Shown: positions 1 to 8,639, numbered from the stretch's first letter. The stretch is DNA of 54,439 nucleotides from Marinobacter gelidimuriae (GCF_000372805.1 NZ_KB889862.1:1162-55600); one strand, 5' to 3'. Notes: generated by a model not told the origin, from the sequence alone. Numbers and translations: made by a program.

Positions 1-150
1 CAGACAAACAGTGGCGCCATCCAGGGAATATCTCATCGCCACTGCGTTTTAACCCAGCGAGCGGATGGCTACGGCTATCACATCCAACCCAACCAACGAA
101 AGGAGGAAGGAGACAGGAAAAACGAGTCGTGCTATCCCTCCCCGTCCTGA
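1..150 (+). CDS. C-terminal tail of an RNA-guided nuclease-like protein (IscB/TnpB type), partial
   Basis: The frame is open from the first base and gives 49 residues before TGA at 148-150. It includes SHRHCVLTQRADGYGY around residues 11-26, followed by a basic, charged tail. From memory this resembles the C-terminal end of IscB-type (RRXRR/HNH) proteins of IS200/IS605 elements, but I could not check it. The stop codon lies inside the terminal hairpin at 141-158, an arrangement seen at the ends of such elements. The body of the gene lies before the window, so the catalytic domains cannot be judged. It could instead be a TnpB tail or an unrelated ORF. Confidence 0.42.
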   Translation, partial: QTNSGAIQGISHRHCVLTQRADGYGYHIQPNQRKEEGDRKNESCYPSPS

Positions 151-158
151 AGGACGGG
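141..158 (+). repeat. Perfect hairpin, probable right-end structure of an IS200/IS605-type element
   Basis: A 7-bp stem (CCCGTCC/GGACGGG) closes a TGAA loop, followed by TCTTCCGCGCTTAATGATG. Hairpins of this kind mark the right ends of many IS200/IS605-group elements and belong to the associated guide RNA in TnpB systems. It overlaps the stop codon of the partial ORF ending at 150. The family assignment rests on memory of such ends. Confidence 0.45.
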
Positions 159-215
159 TCTTCCGCGCTTAATGATGAATCTTAATGCAGTACGACACAT
201 TTTGATGGAGCCTAG

Positions 216-230
216 GGGCTGATGGCAATT
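216..230 (+). repeat. Left terminal inverted repeat of the IS5-family remnant
   Basis: GGGCTGATGGCAATT, matching the inverted copy at 853-867 except at two positions. It is preceded by CTAG at 212-215. Confidence 0.8.
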
Positions 231-779
231 CACATCGGTAACCATGGAAACGCGCAAGCCAGAGACACGATGCTCTCATAATTTCGAGCAAGCTTGTCAT
301 ATCGGGTGGCAACGGCACGATAGTGCTTGAGTTTGGCAGACGCATTCTCGACCAGGTGTCTGAACTTATACAAATGCCAGTCGAGCCTCTTATTTCCCTT
401 TATCGAGTTTTTCCCTCTGGGGATAATAACGCTCATTTCGAGGGCTTCTGCCTCAGCGCGTATCGTCTGACTGTCGTATTCTTTATCGGCCATCATACAT
501 AGCGGCCATCAATGAAGACCCATTCCAGATCGGAGTCTGTTTTCAGCACGTTGACGAGCTTTTCCAGAGGCTTTTTTTCGACCAGTAATTGAAGACTTTG
601 TAGACAGAATTCCACTTGCCGAAATGCTCTGGCAGATCTCTCCATGGTATGCCAGTACGCATTCTGAACAGAATACCTTCGACTGTCCTGCGCAGGCCTG
701 CCTTGTCATAAAGGCTAAATTGAAGCAATATTTCTCTCAGCTTGGATCACAGCTCCTCTGTGAGCATGTACCTGGGCAT
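230..779 (-). pseudogene. IS5-family transposase, broken
   Basis: Read on the minus strand from ATG at 777-779, the N-terminal part shows the family signature GIPWRDLPEHFGKWNSVYK. The C-terminal part contains DWHLYKFRHLVENASAKLKH and LARNYESIVSLACA, typical of the DDE transposase end. Lesions are a TGA stop at codon 11, an A7 tract (near 577-583) where the frame must slip by -1 to continue into the LEWVFIDG motif, a further stop just after that motif, and loss of the segment between it and ADKEYDS. The copy 8-bp repeat CGGCCATC at 487-494 and 503-510 flanks the junction. Some IS5 relatives use a programmed frameshift at A-runs, so the A7 slip alone need not be a defect. The stops and deletion make this copy inactive. 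Confidence 0.87.
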
Positions 780-852
780 TGCGGGCTCGTATGATTGTTG
801 TTTCGGAACTTCATTATACGAGCTTGCTATTACCTTTCAAAGACTTACGAGC

Positions 853-867
853 AATTGTCAACAGCCC
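853..867 (-). repeat. Right terminal inverted repeat of the IS5-family remnant
   Basis: AATTGTCAACAGCCC on the plus strand, the partner of 216-230. It is followed by CTAG at 868-871, the second copy of the presumed target duplication. Confidence 0.8.
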
Positions 868-942
868 CTAGCAACGCTTAAAAACACCTCATTTTGTCGT
901 GTGATTGCTTTATTCGGGCCCACGCCCGCAAATCTACGCCCA

Positions 943-957
943 TGGTCTACTGGTTGC
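943..957 (+). promoter_or_regulatory. Possible sigma-54 (-24/-12) promoter before prpE
   Basis: TGGTCTACTGGTTGC contains GG and GC exactly ten bases apart, with TGG and TTGC in the positions of the -24 and -12 boxes. It lies about 70 bp upstream of the prpE start. One chance match of this quality is not rare, and no activator site was identified. Confidence 0.3.
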
Positions 958-1027
958 GTAACCGAAACAGCCTAAAGTGGTTTACAAACACACTAAGAAT
1001 AAACACTGACACGGTGAGGTGGAGTTA

Positions 1028-2905
1028 ATGATTTACAACGCAGAATTTACACGCTCGATCAGCAAACCGGACGATTTCTGGCGTGAAAAGGCCGCCGACA
1101 TCGAATGGATTAACTTTCCACACACCATCTGGCAGGCCAAAGACAACGGCCACGGTGACTGGTTTACCGATGGTGAGTTGAACACCAGCGACATTGCTCT
1201 GGACGCCAACCTTCGCGCTGGCCGTGGTGAACAAACCGCACTGATTTACGACTCACCGGTGACCAACACCCAGCAAAGCTACACCTACACTCAGCTGACC
1301 GATGAAGTCGCGCGTTTTGCCGGCGCCCTGAAGGCCCGCGGCATTGAAAAGGGCGATCGCGTCGTTATCTACATGCCGATGATCCCTCAGGCGGTGATTG
1401 CGATGCTGGGCTGTGCTCGTATTGGCGCGGTTCATTCGGTGGTGTTTGGCGGCTTTGCGGCCCACGAACTGGCCGTTCGCATTGACGATGCAACGCCCAA
1501 GGCGCTCATTACCGCGTCTTGTGGCATCGAAACCAGCAAGGTGACTGCCTACAAGCCGTTGGTGGACAAGGCTCTGGAACAGGCTAAACACAAACCTGAG
1601 CTGTGTGTTGTGTATCAGCGCCCGGAAGCACTGGCCAGCCTGCAAAGCCCGAGAGATGTGGACTGGAACGAACTTGTTCGCGACGCCGAGCCAGCAGCCC
1701 CGGTCGCCGTCAAATCGACCGATCCGCTGTACATTCTTTACACCTCCGGCACCACCGGTAAACCCAAAGGTGTGGTGCGGGACAACGGCGGCCACGCCGT
1801 GGCCCTGAAATACAGCATGAAACTGGTCTACGACGCCAGCCCCGGTGATGTGTTCTGGACCGCATCGGATGTGGGCTGGGTGGTGGGCCACAGCTATATT
1901 GTTTACGCGCCGCTGTTTGCCGGCTGCACCACCGTACTGTATGAAGGCAAACCGGTTCGCACCCCAGACGCAGGCGCTTTCTGGCGCGTGATCCAGGATC
2001 ACAAGGTCAATATTCTGTTTACCGCCCCAACCGCTTTTCGCGCGGTGCGCAAAGAAGATCCGGAAGCGGATTTTTTAAAGAAATACGACATCAGCTCGCT
2101 GAAGCGGATCTATCTGGCCGGTGAGCGCCTGGACCCGGCCACCTACGACTGGCTGCGCGAGCATACTCATCTGCCCGTGCTCGACCACTGGTGGCAAACA
2201 GAGACCGGTTGGGCCATTTGCTGCAACCCCGCCGGTATCGAAATGATGACCACTAAACCCGGTTCCGCCACCATGCCGTCCCCCGGCTACGATGTTCAGA
2301 TAGTTGATATACGCGGCAATCAGATGCCAGCGGGTGAACAGGGCCAAATCGCGATAAAACTGCCACTGCCACCGGGCTGTCTGCAAACCGTTTGGGGCGA
2401 TGATAAGCGTTTCCGTGAAAGTTATCTCGACGCTATTCCCGGCTTTTACAGCACCGGTGATGGCGGCTTTGAAGATGAAGACGGTTATATTTTCGTTATG
2501 GGCCGCACCGACGACGTGATTAACGTAGCCGGCCACCGGCTATCTACCGGTGAAATGGAAGAAGTGGTGTCGTCTCACCCGGCGATCGCTGAATGCTGCG
2601 TGGTAGGTGCTCATGACGAAATGAAAGGCCAGATTCCGATCGGGCTGGTGCTGATTAAAGACGGCGCCACCATTGACCATGACGAACTGGAAGATGAACT
2701 GGTAGAAATGATGCGTGACAAAATCGGCGCCATTGCCTGCTTTAAACGAGCCATGGTGGTTGATCGCTTACCAAAAACACGTTCTGGCAAGATTCTGCGC
2801 CGGGTTATACGACAGATTGCAGACGGCGAAGCCTACAATGTGCCGGGCACCATTGATGACCCGTCCATTCTGGAAGAAATCAGCGACCGGTTCCGGCCTC
2901 GGTAA
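1028..2905 (+). CDS. prpE: Propionyl-CoA synthetase (propionate-CoA ligase)
   Basis: This is an AMP-forming acyl-CoA synthetase of the acetyl/propionyl-CoA group, converting propionate, ATP and CoA to propionyl-CoA in the cytoplasm. The 625-residue protein has the phosphate-binding motif YTSGTTGKPKG near residue 238, the WWQTETGW adenylation segment near 390, the YSTGDGG hinge region, and SGKILRR near 585, whose lysine is the catalytic and acetylation-controlled residue. I chose ATG 1028 over GTG 1019 because AGGTGGAG lies directly in front of it. The gene stands alone, without prpBCD, so it probably feeds propionyl-CoA to enzymes encoded elsewhere. Acetate or another short acid could also be a substrate. 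Confidence 0.85.
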   Translation: MIYNAEFTRSISKPDDFWREKAADIEWINFPHTIWQAKDNGHGDWFTDGELNTSDIALDANLRAGRGEQTALIYDSPVTNTQQSYTYTQLTDEVARFAGALKARGIEKGDRVVIYMPMIPQAVIAMLGCARIGAVHSVVFGGFAAHELAVRIDDATPKALITASCGIETSKVTAYKPLVDKALEQAKHKPELCVVYQRPEALASLQSPRDVDWNELVRDAEPAAPVAVKSTDPLYILYTSGTTGKPKGVVRDNGGHAVALKYSMKLVYDASPGDVFWTASDVGWVVGHSYIVYAPLFAGCTTVLYEGKPVRTPDAGAFWRVIQDHKVNILFTAPTAFRAVRKEDPEADFLKKYDISSLKRIYLAGERLDPATYDWLREHTHLPVLDHWWQTETGWAICCNPAGIEMMTTKPGSATMPSPGYDVQIVDIRGNQMPAGEQGQIAIKLPLPPGCLQTVWGDDKRFRESYLDAIPGFYSTGDGGFEDEDGYIFVMGRTDDVINVAGHRLSTGEMEEVVSSHPAIAECCVVGAHDEMKGQIPIGLVLIKDGATIDHDELEDELVEMMRDKIGAIACFKRAMVVDRLPKTRSGKILRRVIRQIADGEAYNVPGTIDDPSILEEISDRFRPR

Positions 2906-2933
2906 ATATTCCAAAACAGCGCCCGAAAGGGCG

Positions 2934-2961
2934 TTGACGACGCCTTCGTCCGGTCTATACT
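2934..2961 (+). promoter_or_regulatory. Strong sigma-70 promoter of the cold-shock gene
   Basis: TTGACG at 2934-2939 and TATACT at 2956-2961 are separated by 16 bp. Transcription would start near 2968, leaving a leader of about 80 nt. The leader contains a small hairpin (GCTCC 3006-3010 / GGAGC 3018-3022), as in cspA-type mRNAs with structured 5' regions. Confidence 0.7.
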
Positions 2962-3046
2962 GCAATGGCAGTATCTAAAGCCCCTACGGGGGGGGAATCA
3001 GAAAAGCTCCGTTTATAGGAGCTCATGTGAAATACAGGAAAGATCG

Positions 3047-3256
3047 ATGTCTGAGACCACAACGGGCCACGTGAAGTGGTTCAACGAAGCAAAAGGCTTT
3101 GGCTTTATCGCCCAGGAAGACGGCAGTGACGTATTCGTTCACTTCAGTGCCATCAACGCAGACGGTTTTCGCACCCTGGCTGAAGGCCAGAAAGTGCAGT
3201 TTACTGTAACCGACGGCCCTAAAGGCCCGCAGGCAGAGAACGTAACGCCTGTTTAA
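3047..3256 (+). CDS. Cold-shock protein, CspA family
   Basis: This 69-residue single cold-shock domain is a small OB-fold that binds single-stranded RNA and DNA and acts as an RNA chaperone. Both RNA-binding motifs are intact: KGFGFI around residues 16-21 (RNP1) and VFVHF around 30-34 (RNP2), after a VKWFNEAKG start. AGGAAAG precedes the ATG. The gene has its own strong promoter, a structured leader and a terminator, so it is a single-gene transcript. Which of the several Csp paralogues it corresponds to, and whether it is really cold-induced, cannot be told from sequence. Confidence 0.93.
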   Translation: MSETTTGHVKWFNEAKGFGFIAQEDGSDVFVHFSAINADGFRTLAEGQKVQFTVTDGPKGPQAENVTPV

Positions 3257-3290
3257 TAAGGGCTGTCGCTGATAAAGCGTGACCAGTCAG

Positions 3291-3325
3291 AAAAACGGGC
3301 CGATGATTCACCGGCCCGTTTTTTT
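3291..3325. terminator. Intrinsic terminator shared by csp and leuA
   Basis: The stem ACGGGCCG (3295-3302) / CGGCCCGT (3312-3319) has a 9-nt loop. It is followed by seven T on the plus strand and preceded by five A, so it can also stop transcription of the convergent leuA. Confidence 0.87.
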
Positions 3326-3341
3326 ATGGCTAATTTTAAGA

Positions 3342-5036
3342 TCAGACGCTTAACGCCTCATCGACCGCTTTTGCGCTAGCGTGAACACCGGGCACAACTT
3401 GAGCCACCGCATTCAATAACGCCTGTAAGGTCGCCGAGGTGGTGTCTTCCGCCAGGGCTGCTGCGCTGCACGTGTGGCCGTTAGCCTGCAAACGAATACA
3501 CGCCATGGCATTGGCCGAAGTGCCCGCGCCCAGGGCGAACTCGTCATAAGCCTCAACTGCCAGGGTAATGGAAAAACGCTGGGCCAGCGCCGCTGCCACT
3601 GCTTCCACCGCACCAGAACCATAGCCTTGTAACGTTACCGGTTTGTTTTCATTGCCTATTACCAAATCTGCGCGCACACCCTCTTCGTTGCGATGAAGAT
3701 CGTAAGTGCGCAATGCCCAGTCGGCCGGCACCGCAAGATAGCGCGCTTCAAACAGGCGGTGAATGCTCATGGAATCGATCTCGCCGCCGTTGTTTTCCGC
3801 TTCACGCTGCACCACTTTGCTGAATTCAATTTGCAGCCAACGGGGCAAGCTGATGTTGTAATCCCGCTCCAGCACATAAGCCACACCGCCCTTGCCAGAC
3901 TGGCTGTTGATGCGCACCACCTCGTCATAGCGACGGCCCAGGTCGAACGGATCGATCGGCAGATAGGCCACATTCCAGGCATCGCCTTCTTTACGCTGGG
4001 CCAGACATTTGCGGATAGCGTCCTGATGGCTGCCAGAAAACGCGGTGAACACCAGCTCGCCGGCGTAGGGGTGGCGCGGATGGGTCGAAATTTCGGTGCA
4101 GGCTTCAACCACCTCGGTAATGTCAGCCATGCCGGACAACTCCAGGGTTGGGTCAATCCCCTGTGAATACAGGTTCATCGCCATGGTCACCAGATCCATA
4201 TTACCGGTGCGTTCGCCGTTCCCCATCAGCGTTCCTTCCACCCGATCAGCGCCCGCCATGACCGCCAGTTCGGCCGCGGCGACGCCACAGCCCCGGTCAT
4301 TGTGAGTGTGCACGCTGATGCTCAGATGTTCGCGGCGCTGGATAGTGTCGCAAATCCACTCGATCTGATCGGCAAATACGTTGGGCGTGGCCATCTCTAC
4401 CGTGGCAGGCAGGTTAATAATGACCGGCTGACCTTGGTCCGGGCGCCACACTTCGGTCACTGCATCGATGACTTCAGCGGCAAAATCCAGCTCGGTGCCG
4501 GTAAAGCTCTCCGGCGAATACTGAAAGGTCCATTCGGTGTTCGGGTAACCGGCGGCCAGCTCCTTCACCAAACGCGCGCCTTCTACTGCAATATCACGGA
4601 TGCCATCACGGTCTAACCCGAACACCTGCTGGCGCTGCACGGTAGAAGTGGAGTTATAAACGTGCACAATGGCTTTTTTGGCGCCTTCCAGCGCTTCGTA
4701 AGTGCGCTTGATCAGCGCCGGCCGGGCCTGGGTCAGCACCTGAATCTTTACATCGTCAGGAATACGCCCTTCTTCGATCAGCTTGCGACAGAAGTCAAAA
4801 TCTGGCTGGCTGGCTGCGGGAAAACCGATCTCGATTTCCTTGAAGCCCAGCTTTACCAGCAAATCAAACATCCGCTGTTTCTGACTGACCGACATAGGTT
4901 TGACCAGAGCCTGGTTGCCGTCGCGCAGGTCAACCGCGCACCAAGTGGGCGCCCGCTCAATCACACGATCGGGCCAGCGCCGGTTGGTTTTGGCAATGGG
5001 CTTGAAGGCTGCGTATTTACGATGATCAAAAGCCAT
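3342..5036 (-). CDS. leuA: 2-isopropylmalate synthase
   Basis: It catalyses the first committed step of leucine synthesis, condensing acetyl-CoA with 2-oxoisovalerate. The 564-residue protein is of the longer LeuA type found in Pseudomonas and actinobacteria. The TIM barrel carries the metal- and substrate-binding motifs DLRDGNQ (about 36-42) and HTHNDRG (about 243-249). A C-terminal domain (about 430-560), ending in SATLQALLNAV and VPGVHASAKAVDEAL, matches the allosteric leucine-binding region. The start is placed at the methionine of MAFDHRKY because AAAGGAAA lies in front of it. A 19-residue upstream extension in the same frame has no ribosome site. The gene is divergent from an Lrp-type regulator, a plausible controller. 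Confidence 0.95.
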   Translation of the reverse strand: MAFDHRKYAAFKPIAKTNRRWPDRVIERAPTWCAVDLRDGNQALVKPMSVSQKQRMFDLLVKLGFKEIEIGFPAASQPDFDFCRKLIEEGRIPDDVKIQVLTQARPALIKRTYEALEGAKKAIVHVYNSTSTVQRQQVFGLDRDGIRDIAVEGARLVKELAAGYPNTEWTFQYSPESFTGTELDFAAEVIDAVTEVWRPDQGQPVIINLPATVEMATPNVFADQIEWICDTIQRREHLSISVHTHNDRGCGVAAAELAVMAGADRVEGTLMGNGERTGNMDLVTMAMNLYSQGIDPTLELSGMADITEVVEACTEISTHPRHPYAGELVFTAFSGSHQDAIRKCLAQRKEGDAWNVAYLPIDPFDLGRRYDEVVRINSQSGKGGVAYVLERDYNISLPRWLQIEFSKVVQREAENNGGEIDSMSIHRLFEARYLAVPADWALRTYDLHRNEEGVRADLVIGNENKPVTLQGYGSGAVEAVAAALAQRFSITLAVEAYDEFALGAGTSANAMACIRLQANGHTCSAAALAEDTTSATLQALLNAVAQVVPGVHASAKAVDEALSV

Positions 5037-5181
5037 ACAACGGTTTCCTTTTGCGTGTGCAGACTGCCGGTTACAGAACACAAGATTACACAAAAAGTCG
5101 GCGCAGGTGATTGCTAATGAAGGCTATAAACCGGACTATAAAGCCATTAAATATCCCTAAAACCGAGGTTAGTGGCAGAAT

Positions 5182-5679
5182 ATGCTTAATAAATCCGAAA
5201 CCCTGATCGCACTGGACAAAACCGACCGAAAAATCCTGGACCATCTGCAAAAAGACGGCTCGCTCACTAACCAACAGCTGGCCGACAAAGTCGGGCTATC
5301 GCCGTCGCCCTGCCTGCGCCGGGTGCGTGCGCTGGAGCAAAGCAGCGTGATTGTGCGCACGGCCACCATTCTTAATCACAAAAAACTGGGGCTAGCGCTC
5401 ACCGCCATTATTCTGATCGGCATGGACCGGCACACACCGGAACGTTTTGCGGCGTTTGAGGAGGCCGTCAGCGCCTATCCGGAGGTGCTGGAGTGCTACC
5501 TGATTACCGGCCACGATGCGGACTACATGCTCAAAGTGGTGGTGCCGGATATGGATCATTACCATCACTTTCTGCTGAACCAGATAACCCGCATTGCCGG
5601 GGTGAGCGGCGTGCATTCAAGCTTTGTGCTGCGCCGGGTTCTGGATAACACGGCCCTGCCCTTAGGTTACTTGTCGTGA
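5182..5679 (+). CDS. Lrp/AsnC-family transcriptional regulator
   Basis: The 165-residue protein has an N-terminal winged helix-turn-helix (LDKTDRKILDHLQKDGSL, then LADKVGLSPSPCLRRVRALE, about residues 11-50). A C-terminal RAM ligand-binding domain contains ECYLITGHDADYMLKVVV (about 100-117). Family members respond to amino acids and bind DNA as octamers. It is transcribed divergently from leuA with about 145 bp between the starts, so control of leuA and itself by leucine or a related amino acid is plausible. The sequence does not show which amino acid is sensed. Confidence 0.9.
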   Translation: MLNKSETLIALDKTDRKILDHLQKDGSLTNQQLADKVGLSPSPCLRRVRALEQSSVIVRTATILNHKKLGLALTAIILIGMDRHTPERFAAFEEAVSAYPEVLECYLITGHDADYMLKVVVPDMDHYHHFLLNQITRIAGVSGVHSSFVLRRVLDNTALPLGYLS

Positions 5680-5784
5680 AATGCCCGGCCGGTGTCTGTA
5701 CCTGCCTGTTGCGGCTCCGTACAATAGAGCCCATTATTTTTGAGGCTGCGGCCTCTCCATGAATCACTCCTGACGGAACCCAAA

Positions 5785-7521
5785 ATGCGAGCCAGCCGTT
5801 ATCTGATTGCCACCCAGAAAGAAACACCCGCCGACGCCGAGATTATCAGCCACCAGCTGATGCTGCGTGCCGGTTTGATCCGCAAACTGGCCGCCGGCCT
5901 GTATACCTGGCTGCCCATGGGCCTGCGCGCCCTGCGTAAAGTTGAGCGCATTGTGCGCGAAGAAATGGACCGCAGCGGCGCGCAAGAACTGCTGATGCCG
6001 GCGGTGCAGCCGGCGGAACTGTGGCGGGAATCCGGCCGTTGGGACGAATACGGCGGCGAACTGCTGCGCATGAACGACCGCCACGGCCGCGAGTTCTGCT
6101 TTGGCCCTACCCATGAAGAAGTGATTACCGACCTGATCCGCAACGAGCTGAAAAGCTACAAACAACTGCCGGCCAACTTCTTTCAGATTCAGACAAAATT
6201 CCGTGACGAGCGCCGCCCCCGTTTTGGCGTGATGCGTGCACGGGAGTTCATCATGAAAGACGCCTATTCATTTCACATAAGCGCTGATTCTCTGGACCAG
6301 ACTTACCAGCTGATGCACCGCACCTACTGCGCCATATTTGATCGCCTGGGCCTGGATTACCGCCCCGTGCAGGCAGACTCTGGCGCCATTGGCGGCAGTG
6401 GCTCCCAGGAATTTCACGTGTTGGCTTCTTCTGGTGAAGACGCCATTGTGTTCAGCACCGACAGCGACTACGCGGCGAATATAGAAAAAGCCGAAGCGGT
6501 CGCACCCGCCAGCGAGCGCCCCGCGCCCTCCCAGGCGATGACCGAAGTGGCGACGCCGGGCCAACGCACCATTGCCGACATTACCCAGTTTCTGAAAGGC
6601 GATGTTACGCAAACCGTGAAAACTCTGCTGGTGAAAGCCGAAGCTGAAGCCGGTGCCGAAGAAGGCAGTGACCCGGGATTGGTGGCGTTGATTCTGCGCG
6701 GCGACCACACCCTGAATGAGATCAAGGCGGAAAATCTGGCCGGCGTAGCCGACCCGTTGACCATGGCCACGGACGAGGAAATCCTGCGCGCCACTGGTTG
6801 CGAACCTGGCTCGATCGGGCCGGTGAACCTGTCAGTGCCGGTGATTGTCGACCGCAGCGCAGCGCACTTGACGGACTTTGTCTGCGGCGCCAACAAGAAT
6901 GACGTGCACCTGACCGGCGTAAACTGGCAACGCGACCTGCCACTGGGCCGGGTGGAAGACTTGCGTAACGTGGTGGAAGGCGACGCCAGCCCCTGTGGCC
7001 AGGGCACTCTGGAAATTCGCCGCGGTATTGAAGTGGGCCATATCTTCAAACTGGGCAACAAATACAGCAAATCGCTGAACGCCACGGTGCTGGATGAAAA
7101 TGGCAAAACCGCTACTATGGACATGGGCTGCTACGGCATTGGCGTGTCGCGGATTGTGGCGGCGTCAATCGAGCAAAATCACGATGACCGCGGCATTATA
7201 TGGCCCGACGCCATCGCGCCCTTCCGGGTTGCCGTGGTGCTGCTGAACGGCCATAAGTCGCCAACGGTGGCCGAAGCCGGTGAAAAGCTCTACCAACAGC
7301 TGCAAGAGGCCGGTTACGACGTGCTGCTAGACGACCGCAACGAGCGGCCGGGGGTAAAGTTTGCGGATATGGAGCTGACCGGTATCCCCCATCGCTTTGT
7401 GGTGTCTGACCGCGGGTTGGAAGCCGGCACTCTGGAATACAAGGGCCGTCGCGATGCCGACAAGCAGGACATTGCCCTGGCGGATGCAATTCCCTTTCTG
7501 AAGAGTGTTTCGCCGCTTTAA
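5785..7521 (+). CDS. proS: Prolyl-tRNA synthetase
   Basis: A class II aminoacyl-tRNA synthetase that charges tRNA-Pro. The 578-residue protein has the bacterial layout: a catalytic core with motif 1 around [15 protein letters not shown] (about 72-86) and motif 2 around [18 protein letters not shown] (about 137-154). The YbaK-like editing insertion occupies the middle (about 225-390), motif 3 is [11 protein letters not shown] (about 451-461), and an anticodon-binding domain ends the protein. The start is the methionine of MRASRYL, preceded by GACGGAAC. An upstream in-frame ATG at 5740 would add 15 unconserved residues. TACAAT at 5720-5725 is a candidate -10 box. Confidence 0.97.
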   Translation: MRASRYLIATQKETPADAEIISHQLMLRAGLIRKLAAGLYTWLPMGLRALRKVERIVREEMDRSGAQELLMPAVQPAELWRESGRWDEYGGELLRMNDRHGREFCFGPTHEEVITDLIRNELKSYKQLPANFFQIQTKFRDERRPRFGVMRAREFIMKDAYSFHISADSLDQTYQLMHRTYCAIFDRLGLDYRPVQADSGAIGGSGSQEFHVLASSGEDAIVFSTDSDYAANIEKAEAVAPASERPAPSQAMTEVATPGQRTIADITQFLKGDVTQTVKTLLVKAEAEAGAEEGSDPGLVALILRGDHTLNEIKAENLAGVADPLTMATDEEILRATGCEPGSIGPVNLSVPVIVDRSAAHLTDFVCGANKNDVHLTGVNWQRDLPLGRVEDLRNVVEGDASPCGQGTLEIRRGIEVGHIFKLGNKYSKSLNATVLDENGKTATMDMGCYGIGVSRIVAASIEQNHDDRGIIWPDAIAPFRVAVVLLNGHKSPTVAEAGEKLYQQLQEAGYDVLLDDRNERPGVKFADMELTGIPHRFVVSDRGLEAGTLEYKGRRDADKQDIALADAIPFLKSVSPL

Positions 7522-7540
7522 AAAAGTAAGCGCGTCATAA

Positions 7541-7575
7541 AACAACCCTGGTCGCCGAAACGCACCAGGGTTGTT
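7541..7575. terminator. Bidirectional terminator between proS and murB
   Basis: The perfect 12-bp stem AACAACCCTGGT (7541-7552) / ACCAGGGTTGTT (7564-7575) has an 11-nt loop, with a T-rich side on both strands. It sits between the convergent genes. Confidence 0.85.
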
Positions 7576-7598
7576 TTATGAGTAACCGATCAGTCTGG

Positions 7599-8639
7599 CT
7601 AATCGATGGCCGGCTGTGTAAGAGGTTCCTGCTCTAGCTCAACACCAAAGCGTGCCTGAACCGACTCGCGAATTTCCTGGGCCAGCGCCAGCAGCTGTGC
7701 TCCGCTGCCGCCGCCGTGGTTGATTAACACCAGGGCCTGGCGATTGTTCACACCTACCCACTTGTTGCGGTAGCCTTTCCAACCGCACTGTTCAATCAGC
7801 CAGCCCGCCGCCAGCTTCACGCCCTGACCGTGTGGCAGTGGGTAGGCCACCAGGTCTGAAAAACGGCTTTGCAGCTGCTCAAACACCTTTTGGCTGACCA
7901 CCGGGTTTTTAAAAAAACTGCCGGCGTTTGGCAGGCGCTGCGGGTCTGGCAGTTTGCGGTGGCGAACGGCCATTACCGCTTCGGCCACGTCTTCAGCGTT
8001 TAGTTTTGACACGGGCGTGTCGCCAAAGTACGCCGCCAGCTCGCCGTAACCCAATTGGAAAGGCCGGCTACGGGACAGGCGCAGATGCACGTCCAGAATC
8101 AGATACCGTTCGGGCTGCTGTTTAAAAAGGCTGTCACGGTAGGCGAAATTGCACGCTTCTGCACTTAGGGTCACTGGCTTTCCGCTGCTGCGATCCAGAG
8201 CGGTGACACACACCAGCGTGTCTGCCAACTCCACGCCGTAAGCGCCAATATTCTGTACCGGTGCAGCACCACAGGTGCCGGGAATCAGCGCCAGATTTTC
8301 GATGCCGCGATAGCCGCTGCGGGCGGCGTACAAGACCGCGTCATGCCAGTTTTCACCAGCACCCAGCACCAGCGTGGCCGCCTCAATACTGATATCGCGC
8401 CAGTGCCGTCCGGCCAAGGCCATGTGCACAACCAGGCCATCAATGTCGGCGCGGAACACCAGATTACTGCCACCGCCGACAATCAGCACCGGCAGATTTT
8501 TTTCATCCGCCCAAACCAGCGTGGCGCCAACCTGTTCACGATGGGTAATGCGGGCGAAATAGCGAGCACTGGCCGCAATGGCCAGAGAGTTATGGGGCGT
8601 TAAATCTACCCTTTCCCGTATTTCTGGCAGGGTTTTCAC
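7599..8639 (-). CDS. murB: UDP-N-acetylenolpyruvoylglucosamine reductase
   Basis: An FAD- and NADPH-dependent cytoplasmic enzyme that makes UDP-N-acetylmuramate for peptidoglycan. The 346-residue protein has the FAD-binding signature LIVGGGSNLVFRAD (about 51-64) and GAAPVQNIGAYGVEL (about 124-138). The catalytic-serine region is LPNAGSFFKNPVV (about 237-249), and the C-terminal E. coli-type (type I) extension is present. Its start overlaps the end of the upstream phosphatase gene by 4 bp. It is the last gene of a long leftward envelope cluster and ends at the terminator shared with proS. Confidence 0.96.
   Translation of the reverse strand: MKTLPEIRERVDLTPHNSLAIAASARYFARITHREQVGATLVWADEKNLPVLIVGGGSNLVFRADIDGLVVHMALAGRHWRDISIEAATLVLGAGENWHDAVLYAARSGYRGIENLALIPGTCGAAPVQNIGAYGVELADTLVCVTALDRSSGKPVTLSAEACNFAYRDSLFKQQPERYLILDVHLRLSRSRPFQLGYGELAAYFGDTPVSKLNAEDVAEAVMAVRHRKLPDPQRLPNAGSFFKNPVVSQKVFEQLQSRFSDLVAYPLPHGQGVKLAAGWLIEQCGWKGYRNKWVGVNNRQALVLINHGGGSGAQLLALAQEIRESVQARFGVELEQEPLTQPAID

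Larger units (their letters stand above)
216..867 (-). mobile_element. Internally deleted IS5-family insertion sequence (652 bp)
   Basis: Both ends are present. The left end (216-230) and the inverted right end (853-867) match at 13 of 15 positions, beginning GGGCTG. Each is flanked by CTAG (212-215 and 868-871), as expected for the 4-bp target duplication of IS5-family elements. The only gene inside is a broken transposase on the minus strand. Full-length relatives are around 850 bp, so roughly 200 bp is missing from the middle. With intact ends, the copy might still be moved by a transposase supplied from elsewhere. Confidence 0.85.

Noticed and set aside
742..975. 77-codon open frame across the IS5 end
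   Set aside because: It spans the insertion junction and target duplication, has no ribosome site, and resembles no protein.
2921..2935. Hairpin GCGCCC-GAAA-GGGCGT after prpE as a terminator
   Set aside because: It has a 6-bp stem but no T tract and overlaps the csp promoter, so termination is not supported.
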